DNA from: Rikenellaceae bacterium | GTDB lineage: Bacteria > Bacteroidota > Bacteroidia > Bacteroidales > Rikenellaceae | Reading direction: 5' to 3' | Assembly (NCBI GenBank): GCA_015059785.1 | Contig: SUZS01000002.1 | Location: forward strand, 62,001-126,000 | DNA: 64,000 bases | In this document: positions 24,124-32,546 of the stretch, one piece after another | Layout: each line of letters starts with the position of its first letter | Position numbering within the stretch: the stretch's first letter is position 1 | Notes under the pieces: generated by a model | Told to the model about the DNA's origin: nothing | Databases searched by the model: none | The model's input: the letters and a program-made list of their open reading frames with translations, nothing else | Position numbers and translations under genes: made by a program

Positions 24124-26790
24124 ATGGCAGTAGAGAAAAAATATGTAGAGACACCCTTGATGAAGCAGTATTATCAAATCAAGGCTGTCCATCCTGATGC
24201 GATACTTCTTTTTCGTGTAGGAGACTTTTACGAGACCTTTGGAGATGATGCAATCCAAGCATCGTCTATTCTCGGTATAACACTTACAAAACGAGCAAAT
24301 GGCGCAGCCTCCTCTGTGGAGTTGGCGGGTTTCCCGCATCACGCTGTGGAAACCTACTTGCCAAAACTTGTGCGTGCGGGTAAGCGAGTGGCTATCTGTG
24401 AGCAGTTAGAGGACCCAAAGACCGTAAAGGGACTTGTCAAGCGAGGTGTTATAGAGCTTGTTACACCTGCTGTGACTCTAAGCGAAAATCTTGTTGAGAA
24501 TAAAGAGAATATATATCTTGCAGCTATAAGTTTTGGTAAGACAAGCACTGGTGTGGCTTTTCTGGATATCACTACGGGCGAGTTCTTTGTTGCTCAGGGT
24601 GATGATAGATATGTGGAGAAGCTCATTTCAAGTTTTGCTCCTAAAGAGATTGTCTATCAACGCGGTTGTGAGGAGCGTTTTAGGTCTGTTTTCGGCACAA
24701 AACACTACACTTATCGCCTTGAGCAGTGGGTATTTTCGCATCAGGTAAATGTTGAGAAACTATGCACTCAGTTTGGTGTTCAGTCTCTGCGTGGCTTTGG
24801 CGTGGAGGAACTTACTGAGGGTATTACCGCTGCAGGTGCTATTCTCTACTACCTTGAGTTTACTGAGCATAAGCAGATTGCGCATATCAGCTCTATTGCG
24901 CGCCTTGACCAGAACGACTATGTGTGGGTAGATAAGTTTACTATCCGCAATCTTGAGCTGTTCCACTCAAATGGTGGCAGTGATACATCCTTTGCGAAGG
25001 TTATCGACCGTACATCAACCCCTATGGGAGGTCGTCTGCTGCGTCGTTGGATTGCTATGCCGATACTTGATATTGAGCGAATTACGCGCAGACAGGATGT
25101 TGTCAGTGCCTTTGTTTCGGATAGGGAGTTGGCTGCTTATGTCAAGGAGCAGATATCATCTATTGGCGACCTTGAGCGTATAGTCTCTCGCGTAGCATCT
25201 ATGAGGGTTACCCCGCGAGAGTTGGTACAGCTGAAGAGTTCTCTTTCTGCTGTCGAGCTACTTAAGGCTGCTCTGGAGTCTACAGACCTTGCGGTGCTGC
25301 ATAATATCGCGGCTAAGATTGACCCGCTGACAGCAGTCCGTGATCGTCTTGCACACGACATTTACCCTGACCCCGCTAACAATCAGATTCAGAAGGGTGG
25401 CATTATTGCCGATGGTGTAAATGCCGAGCTTGATGACTTGCGTCGCGTGGCTCTGCATGGCAAGGATGTGCTGCAAGCAATACAGCAGCGCGAGAGTGAG
25501 GCTACGGGCATTCCGTCGCTTAAGATTAGCTATAACAATGTCTTTGGTTACTACATTGAGGTTAGAAATACCTATAAAGATAGAGTGCCAGAGAGTTGGA
25601 TTCGCAAGCAGACACTTACTGCTGCAGAGAGATATATCACAGAGGAGCTGAAGGAGTATGAGAGCAAGATTCTGGGTGCTGAGGAGCGTATGCTCATTCT
25701 TGAGCAGCAGATTTACAATGACCTTCTTGCATATATCTCGCTGCACCTCAAACAGTTGCAGGCGGATGCTAAGGCTGTGGCTACTGTAGACTGTCTGCAT
25801 AGCTTTGCTACTCTTGCCGTTGAAAGAAACTACTGCCGACCAACGCTTGACGATGGGCTGAAAATAGAGCTCAAGGCGGCCCGTCACCCAGTTATTGAGA
25901 CGCTGATGGATGTGGGCGAGCAGTATATTCCAAACGACCTTGCGCTCGACTCAAATGGCGAGCAGATAATTATTATCACTGGTCCAAATATGTCGGGTAA
26001 GTCGGCACTCTTGCGACAGACGGCACTCATTGTGCTTATGGCTCAGATGGGCTCGTTTGTGCCTGCAGATAAGGCTCATATCGGTATTGTAGATAAGATT
26101 TTTACGCGCGTGGGTGCAAGTGACAATATCTCGCAGGGCGAGTCTACATTTATGGTTGAGATGTTAGAGAGCGCGAGCATTCTTAATAATATCTCAAAGC
26201 GAAGCCTTGTATTGCTTGATGAGATTGGTCGTGGAACAAGTACCTATGACGGTATCTCTATTGCATGGTCTATGGTTGAGTATCTGCACAACTATAAGGA
26301 GATACATCCTCGTACTCTCTTTGCCACTCACTATCACGAGCTTAATGAGCTTGAACAGATGTGTCAGCGCGTGAAGAACTACCATGTCTCTGTAAAGGAG
26401 GTTGATAATACTATTGTCTTCCTTCGTAAACTTGAAAAGGGTGGTACAGAGCACTCATTTGGTATTCATGTGGCGCGAATGGCTGGTATGCCGGTATCTA
26501 TTGTTGACCGCGCAACGACAATCCTCAAAAACCTTGAACAGGTCTACGGAAATAATGAGATTGTGCCATCTGTATCTCCTTCTGCCCGCAAACGAGGCCG
26601 TAAACCTTCGCCATCTGTTGCAGAGGTTACTCAGCCAGCTGCAGATGCTATACAGCTCTCTATGTTTAAGATTGACGACCCTGTTCTGATTCAAATCCGT
26701 GACCAGATTAAGGATTTGGATATCAACTCATTAACTCCTCTTGAGGCTCTTAACTTGTTGAGTGAGATTAAGAAAATAGCCGAGGTGTAG
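24124..26790 (+). CDS. mutS: DNA mismatch repair protein MutS
   Basis: Recognises mismatches and small loops and starts repair with MutL. 888 residues from the ATG at 24124; a TTG three codons earlier is inside the promoter box and is not used. The mismatch-recognition domain has the Phe-x-Glu motif in RVGDFYETFGDDA near residue 40. Core/lever domains follow, then the ATPase with Walker A TGPNMSGKSA, Walker B LVLLDEIGRGTST and the HATHYHEL-type motif FATHYHELNEL. The C-terminal region about 790-888 has a Lys/Arg-rich linker (SARKRGRKPS) and a dimer/tetramer helix. It is complete and convergent with udk. Confidence 0.98.
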   Translation: MAVEKKYVETPLMKQYYQIKAVHPDAILLFRVGDFYETFGDDAIQASSILGITLTKRANGAASSVELAGFPHHAVETYLPKLVRAGKRVAICEQLEDPKTVKGLVKRGVIELVTPAVTLSENLVENKENIYLAAISFGKTSTGVAFLDITTGEFFVAQGDDRYVEKLISSFAPKEIVYQRGCEERFRSVFGTKHYTYRLEQWVFSHQVNVEKLCTQFGVQSLRGFGVEELTEGITAAGAILYYLEFTEHKQIAHISSIARLDQNDYVWVDKFTIRNLELFHSNGGSDTSFAKVIDRTSTPMGGRLLRRWIAMPILDIERITRRQDVVSAFVSDRELAAYVKEQISSIGDLERIVSRVASMRVTPRELVQLKSSLSAVELLKAALESTDLAVLHNIAAKIDPLTAVRDRLAHDIYPDPANNQIQKGGIIADGVNAELDDLRRVALHGKDVLQAIQQRESEATGIPSLKISYNNVFGYYIEVRNTYKDRVPESWIRKQTLTAAERYITEELKEYESKILGAEERMLILEQQIYNDLLAYISLHLKQLQADAKAVATVDCLHSFATLAVERNYCRPTLDDGLKIELKAARHPVIETLMDVGEQYIPNDLALDSNGEQIIIITGPNMSGKSALLRQTALIVLMAQMGSFVPADKAHIGIVDKIFTRVGASDNISQGESTFMVEMLESASILNNISKRSLVLLDEIGRGTSTYDGISIAWSMVEYLHNYKEIHPRTLFATHYHELNELEQMCQRVKNYHVSVKEVDNTIVFLRKLEKGGTEHSFGIHVARMAGMPVSIVDRATTILKNLEQVYGNNEIVPSVSPSARKRGRKPSPSVAEVTQPAADAIQLSMFKIDDPVLIQIRDQIKDLDINSLTPLEALNLLSEIKKIAEV

Positions 26791-26828
26791 AGATAATAAA
26801 GGACTGCTTCTGCAGTCCTTTATTATCT
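26791..26828. terminator. Bidirectional terminator between mutS and udk
   Basis: A perfect 17-bp stem (26791-26807 with 26812-26828), loop TTCT, starting right after the mutS stop. The A/T-rich outer arms give U-rich ends in both directions, and the udk stop is 15 nt beyond. Confidence 0.9.
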
Positions 26829-26842
26829 CTATGAGGGTTGTA

Positions 26843-27460
26843 CTATTTCTCTACTATAGAACGGATATTCTGAATAAGCATCTGCACGGCCACAGAGTTA
26901 AATCCACCCTCAGGGATAATCACATCGGCATAACGCTTTGATGGCTCTACAAACTCCTCGTGCATAGGTTTTACCGTTGTGGTGTATTGGTCAATAACTG
27001 ACTCCATACTTCTACCTCTCTCGCGTACATCGCGCAGAATACGGCGGGCGAGGCGTAGGTCGGCATCAGTATCTACAAAGACCTTGATATCCATCAGTTC
27101 GCGCAGCTCCTTATTCTCAAAGATAAGTATACCGTCAATAATAATAACCTTTGAAGGCTTTACGGGTACTGTCTCCTCGGTGCGATTATGGTCTACAAAG
27201 GAGTATACAGGTCGCTCAATAGGAACATTGCTCTTCAGCGCACGGATATGCTCTACAAGCATATCGGTGTCAAAGGACTGAGGGTGGTCATAATTGAGCT
27301 TTGTGCGCTCCTCGTATGTCAGCTCCGGATGAGCCTTATAGTAGTAGTCGTGGCATAGCGTAGCCACATCCTCGCTGCGAAAAGCCTCCTCAAGTCGCTT
27401 TACAAGGGTGCTCTTACCCGAACCTGTGCCACCAGCGACACCAATAACAGTTACCTCCAT
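26843..27460 (-). CDS. udk: Uridine kinase
   Basis: Phosphorylates uridine and cytidine with ATP or GTP (pyrimidine salvage). 205 residues. The P-loop is GVAGGTGSGKST (7-18). Further features are the nucleoside-binding YDHPQSFD, the LID/acceptor segment VFVDTDADLRLARRILRD, and the ERGR basic residues typical of the family. It lies downstream of gyrB, separated by a gyrB terminator. No exact TAnnTTTG promoter was seen in the 93-nt gap, so some read-through from gyrB is likely. Confidence 0.97.
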   Translation of the reverse strand: MEVTVIGVAGGTGSGKSTLVKRLEEAFRSEDVATLCHDYYYKAHPELTYEERTKLNYDHPQSFDTDMLVEHIRALKSNVPIERPVYSFVDHNRTEETVPVKPSKVIIIDGILIFENKELRELMDIKVFVDTDADLRLARRILRDVRERGRSMESVIDQYTTTVKPMHEEFVEPSKRYADVIIPEGGFNSVAVQMLIQNIRSIVEK

Positions 27461-27480
27461 AGTATTAATTCGTTTAAGGG

Positions 27481-27510
27481 TATAAAAATAGCGGGTATAA
27501 AAATAGCGGG
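27481..27510. repeat. Short tandem repeat between gyrB and udk
   Basis: Two direct copies of the 15-mer TATAAAAATAGCGGG. The second copy provides one arm of the gyrB terminator. It is probably a replication-slippage duplication of the terminator tail. Confidence 0.8.
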
Positions 27511-27547
27511 GTGGTGTTCAGCTAAATCAGACTTACCCCCCCCCGCT
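27505..27547 (-). terminator. Terminator of gyrB
   Basis: On the minus strand, AGCGGGG (27541-27547) pairs with CCCCGCT (27505-27511), followed by TATTTTTAT. A run of nine C (plus strand, 27536-27544) lies in one arm. Confidence 0.75.
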
Positions 27548-27553
27548 TAAAAA

Positions 27554-29536
<1,983 letters not shown>

Positions 29537-29547
29537 CTAAAAACACA

Positions 29548-29579
29548 CAAAGGTATGAATTTTTTCTTAAATAACCAAA
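29548..29579 (-). promoter_or_regulatory. Promoter of gyrB
   Basis: On the minus strand, TTTG (29576-29579), a 20-nt spacer and TACCTTTG (29548-29555). The leader is about 30 nt. Confidence 0.75.
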
Positions 29580-29593
29580 TCTAAATCATAGAT

Positions 29594-30328
29594 TTAGTCA
29601 TCAAATTCAACCTCTTTGACCTCACCCTTGCTAAATAGCATAGTGCGTGCTGGATAACTCTCAATAAGAGTAGTGTTGTGGGTTGCCATAATTACAGCAG
29701 TGCCTGTTGCAGCAATAGAGTGAAAGAGCTTTATTATGCTCTCTGCAGTAATGGGGTCAAGGTTGCCCGTAGGCTCGTCTGCAAGTATGATTTTAGGTCT
29801 ATTTAACAGTGCGCGAGCAATCATCAGTCGCTGACACTCTCCGCCAGAGAGCTCAAATGGAAACTTGTGCTGCTGATTCTCAAGTCCAACCTGTCTAAGA
29901 ACCTCATCTACACGCGCTCCAATATCCCCATTGTCGCTCCAACCAGTTGCGCGAAGTACAAAGGCGAGATTTTCGTATACATTGACCTCAGAGAGTACTT
30001 GTAGCTCTTGGAAGACTATGCCCATATTTCGCCTTAATACTGGAAGCTTGCTGCGCTTGAGCCTCTTTAAGTCTATCCCAGCCACTTTGCCACTGCCCTC
30101 AAAGAGGGGCAACTCTCCGTAGAGGGTCTTCAGTAGCGAACTTTTACCACTGCCAACACGACCAATAAGGTATACAATCTGACCCGAATATACCTTCATA
30201 TTGACATTGTCCAGCACCCTCTCGCCAATCTTGCGGTAGTTCTTTGCCGTTAGCTCTTTGTATGGGTCGGTGCTGTGGTATACAGCCGCTCCAGATAGCT
30301 CTACAACGCACTCTTTGTTTAGATTCAT
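29594..30328 (-). CDS. FtsE-like ABC transporter ATP-binding protein
   Basis: An ABC ATPase of 244 residues, with Walker A GRVGSGKSS (56-64), a Q-loop region, the signature LSGGECQRLMIARALL, Walker B IILADEPTGNLD and the H-loop MATHNTTL. The EPTGNLDP stretch and length fit FtsE/LolD-type ATPases. It lacks the matching permease gene nearby; FtsX would be elsewhere. In Bacteroidota the FtsE homologue is commonly encoded away from FtsX (from memory), so FtsE is the likeliest identity. The N-terminal 40 residues have an insert of about ten extra residues (STDPYKELTAKNYRKIGERV) before the first strand. Monocistronic with its own promoter. Confidence 0.8.
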   Translation of the reverse strand: MNLNKECVVELSGAAVYHSTDPYKELTAKNYRKIGERVLDNVNMKVYSGQIVYLIGRVGSGKSSLLKTLYGELPLFEGSGKVAGIDLKRLKRSKLPVLRRNMGIVFQELQVLSEVNVYENLAFVLRATGWSDNGDIGARVDEVLRQVGLENQQHKFPFELSGGECQRLMIARALLNRPKIILADEPTGNLDPITAESIIKLFHSIAATGTAVIMATHNTTLIESYPARTMLFSKGEVKEVEFDD

Positions 30329-30348
30329 AAAAAATAGAATTTGAAACC

Positions 30349-30379
30349 CAAAGGTAGTAAAAAATGGCGAAAAAACAAA
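30349..30379 (-). promoter_or_regulatory. Promoter of the FtsE-like gene
   Basis: On the minus strand, TTTG (30376-30379), a 19-nt spacer and TACCTTTG (30349-30356). It is back to back with the ssrA promoter. Confidence 0.7.
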
Positions 30380-30385
30380 GAAAGT

Positions 30386-30416
30386 TTTGACATTTATTCA
30401 AAATGCACTATCTTTG
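30386..30416 (+). promoter_or_regulatory. Promoter of ssrA (tmRNA)
   Basis: TTTTGAC (the TTTG core is 30386-30389), a 19-nt spacer and TATCTTTG (30409-30416), 14 nt before the mature tmRNA 5' end. It is a full consensus, as expected for an abundant RNA. Confidence 0.85.
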
Positions 30417-30430
30417 CACCACTTACAATC

Positions 30431-30830
30431 GGGGGTGACCGGTTTTGACAGCAGGTAGAGTTTGATTGTAAGCACGCCGAGCATTGTGTGGGGTCTCGTA
30501 AATCGCAACACTCAAACTACAAATGGCAATAATAGCTATGCACTCGCTGCTTAATTTTCCAGGAAAATTAGCTTAATTGATGCACACAAGGTTTGCGTCA
30601 ACGAGTATCCCGAGCGCTTGTCCTGCTCTCTGACAAGTTGTTCATATGGGGTATCATCAATGGAGGGATAGTGCGATATGTGTTTCGGTTATCGTGCGAA
30701 ATTTAGAGACTGGGGTTAGGGTCTTGGCTGTTGTCTGCCGAACTCTAACAGGAGGATTAAACGACAACTAAGCGTGTAGAAAGCTTTTGGGTTCCTTGTT
30801 TGGACGCGAGTTCGACTCTCGCCACCTCCA
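30431..30830 (+). ncRNA. ssrA: Transfer-messenger RNA (tmRNA)
   Basis: Rescues stalled ribosomes and adds a degradation tag. The 5' end GGGGGTGACCGGTTTTGACA pairs with the 3' end CACCTCC to form the tRNA-like acceptor stem. The T arm GCGAGTTCGACTCTCGC is intact, the discriminator is A, and CCA is not encoded. The tag frame at 30522-30554 reads NGNNSYALAA then TAA, related to but different from the GENNYALAA tags I remember for Bacteroides. The exact resume codon (possibly one before) cannot be fixed by eye. A terminator follows. Confidence 0.97.
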
Positions 30831-30834
30831 CTAC

Positions 30835-30863
30835 AAAAAGACGGAAATTGTTTCCGTCTTTTT
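30835..30863 (+). terminator. Terminator of ssrA
   Basis: AAAAAGACGGAAA (30835-30847) pairs with TTTCCGTCTTTTT (30851-30863), a perfect 13-bp stem with a 3-nt loop, ending in seven T residues in a row. Confidence 0.9.
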
Positions 30864-31098
30864 TTGTTTCGGTGGCTCGGCCGCTTAATCGGTGGCGGTG
30901 TGGCAGAGTTGTCTGCGGATAGAGATTTGTAGAGTTGCAAGCAACTGTCGGTTTGCGACAGTATTGCTTTTGAGCAAGCTCAACAGATATTCTGTCACAA
31001 ACCTGCGACTGTGTCGCCTACAAATCTTTGACCTTGCTCTGCTCAAACCTGCGGCGATCACTCGACTCTCAATTTTATTAACTAATTCTCCACTGCTG

Positions 31099-31286
31099 AG
31101 GCTGAATAAAAAGTGTATTTTGTCGTTATGCTCGCCCTCAAAATGCTCATTTACGCCAAGTAAACTCCGCTTTTTCGGGCTTCGCAGCGCCGCGATTAAG
31201 TGAGAGCAGAGGCTGCTTTCAGACTATGCCGAGCGTGAGCGGTGAAAAGGAACTTAAGCCTAAAACTACATCTTTTTATTCAACCT
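31099..31286. repeat. Dispersed foldable repeat, copy 3 (with 70-bp insertion)
   Basis: Both inverted ends (31099-31117 and 31267-31286) are intact and identical or nearly so to copy 2. Relative to copy 2, 70 bp (31186-31255) are inserted before the AAGCCTAAAAC segment. The insert has no coding frame of note and carries its own short complementarities (GCAGAGGCTGC). It is followed by the same terminator-like hairpin as the other copies. Confidence 0.88.
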
Positions 31287-31297
31287 CCGAACAAAAT

Positions 31298-31329
31298 GTG
31301 GGTGACTATTTTACTTTTTAGTTACCCAC
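31298..31329. terminator. Terminator-like hairpin attached to repeat copy 3
   Basis: GTGGGTGACTA (31298-31308) pairs with TAGTTACCCAC (31319-31329), 11 positions with one G-U. It lies 27 nt beyond the glycosyltransferase stop and can end the feoAB transcription unit. Confidence 0.7.
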
Positions 31330-31355
31330 CTTGTTTCGGCGGCACGGTCGCTTAA

Positions 31356-32546
31356 TCAAAACAATTGTTCGTATTTGTTGCGGATTTTCTCCCAGGTGTA
31401 GTGCTCTCTGGCTATGTCGGCAAGGATTTTGTTCTCAACTGATGGTTTAGTTAGGGCGTTGGCAAGCGACTCTGAATCACTGAAATATACAGCTTTACCT
31501 AAAGTTGTTTCGCGATTGTATACAACATCGTAGGCGATAATCTCTCGTCCGAAGAACATAGCCTCTACCAATGATGGATTTGTGCCCCCTGCACTATGTC
31601 CGTGGATGTATCGCGAGGCGTTATTTCGCAGTGTAAATAGCTCTTCAAGCTCATATACAGGGTCGTGGAGGATGATGTTGTCAAAATTTGCATATTGAGC
31701 CTTTAATTCGCGACCATATTCGCTGCGATTCCAGTTGCCAACAAAGAGTAGTTTGACCCCGCTCTTTGCTGCAGCTTCAAGTATTATGTGACAGTTGTTT
31801 TCAGGCTCAATCCTACATAAAGCAAAGCTATAGGTACAAGGGGCAAGATTGTATTTTCTAAGTATTTGCAGCTGGTTATCTAAAGTAATACTTTGCATTA
31901 CATGGTCTCCGCCATAAGCAATCATTTCTGACTCTTTGTTGTAGGTTTGAGTCACATAGTCTGCTATGCCTTTGTTGTCAGAAATGATAGTGTCAGAGAA
32001 TTGTACTGCAACCTTTTCTGATAGGCGTAAAAACCAGCGAGCTGCCCCTCCCCACTTCTGTCTGCGGTGCTCTAAACCATCAATATTTGTGACAATCTTT
32101 GCACGGCTGAAGAGTCGGAAAATTGGTAGAAATATAGCCCCAGAAACACCTAATATCAGTACTGTATCATATCCATCTATAGCTCTGACAAGTGAAATGA
32201 TATCGTATGGAATACTCTGTATGCCATTGGCTTTCAATGGGATATAGAGTAGTCGTGCACCTTTGTGGTGTGTAGGTCTGCTGGGCATATCCTTAGAGCT
32301 ACAGAAGACTGTATAATCAATATTCGCATTGCTCTCAACAAGGTTTTCCACAAGCGACTCAAAGCCTCCATAGCGAGCGGGAATGCCCTGTGTGCCGATA
32401 ATGGCAACCCTCTTTGCACGCGCGCAACTGTTGCACTCCTTGCTGGCGCAACCACGACAAGGGTCTGTAAGCTCGCGGGAAATATAGCGACATATAAAGA
32501 GGATTGCAAGCGCGGTAACAACCACAATAACAGCTACTTGAATCAT
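31356..32546 (-). CDS. FeoB-associated Cys-rich membrane segment fused to a DUF1972/RhaT-like glycosyltransferase
   Basis: 396 residues from the ATG at 32546, which overlaps the feoB stop as ATGA; the longer open frame upstream is feoB in another frame. Residues 1-22 (MIQVAVIVVVTALAILFICR) form one membrane helix, then DPCRGCASKECNSCARAK: this is the layout of the small FeoB-associated Cys-rich membrane proteins that normally follow feoB as a separate gene of about 60 residues. It runs without a stop into RVAIIGTQGIPARYGGFESL, the start of a DUF1972-type glycosyltransferase 1 domain, which continues to the C-terminus with the GTB donor-site region HSAGGTNPSLVEAM. The fusion would put a glycosyltransferase on the membrane beside the iron transporter, with cysteines possibly binding iron. 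The glycan acceptor is unknown. Confidence 0.85.
   Translation of the reverse strand: MIQVAVIVVVTALAILFICRYISRELTDPCRGCASKECNSCARAKRVAIIGTQGIPARYGGFESLVENLVESNANIDYTVFCSSKDMPSRPTHHKGARLLYIPLKANGIQSIPYDIISLVRAIDGYDTVLILGVSGAIFLPIFRLFSRAKIVTNIDGLEHRRQKWGGAARWFLRLSEKVAVQFSDTIISDNKGIADYVTQTYNKESEMIAYGGDHVMQSITLDNQLQILRKYNLAPCTYSFALCRIEPENNCHIILEAAAKSGVKLLFVGNWNRSEYGRELKAQYANFDNIILHDPVYELEELFTLRNNASRYIHGHSAGGTNPSLVEAMFFGREIIAYDVVYNRETTLGKAVYFSDSESLANALTKPSVENKILADIAREHYTWEKIRNKYEQLF

Larger units (their letters stand above)
30864..31357. other. Non-coding region after ssrA, bounded by 27-nt imperfect direct repeats
   Basis: No gene is supported in these 490 bases. The ends (30864-30890 and 31331-31357) match at 24 of 27 positions and read TTGTTTCGG, then CGCTTAATC. 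Between them are a segment with hairpins (for example CTGTCG/CGACAG near 30945, and GATTTGTAG/CTACAAATC about 100 nt apart) and copy 3 of the dispersed repeat. The last bases of the right repeat overlap the stop of the glycosyltransferase gene. Confidence 0.75.

Noticed and set aside
27536..27544. C9 tract after gyrB as a phase-variation switch
   Set aside because: It lies in the gyrB terminator, where length changes would hardly affect a gene; a housekeeping gene is an unlikely target.
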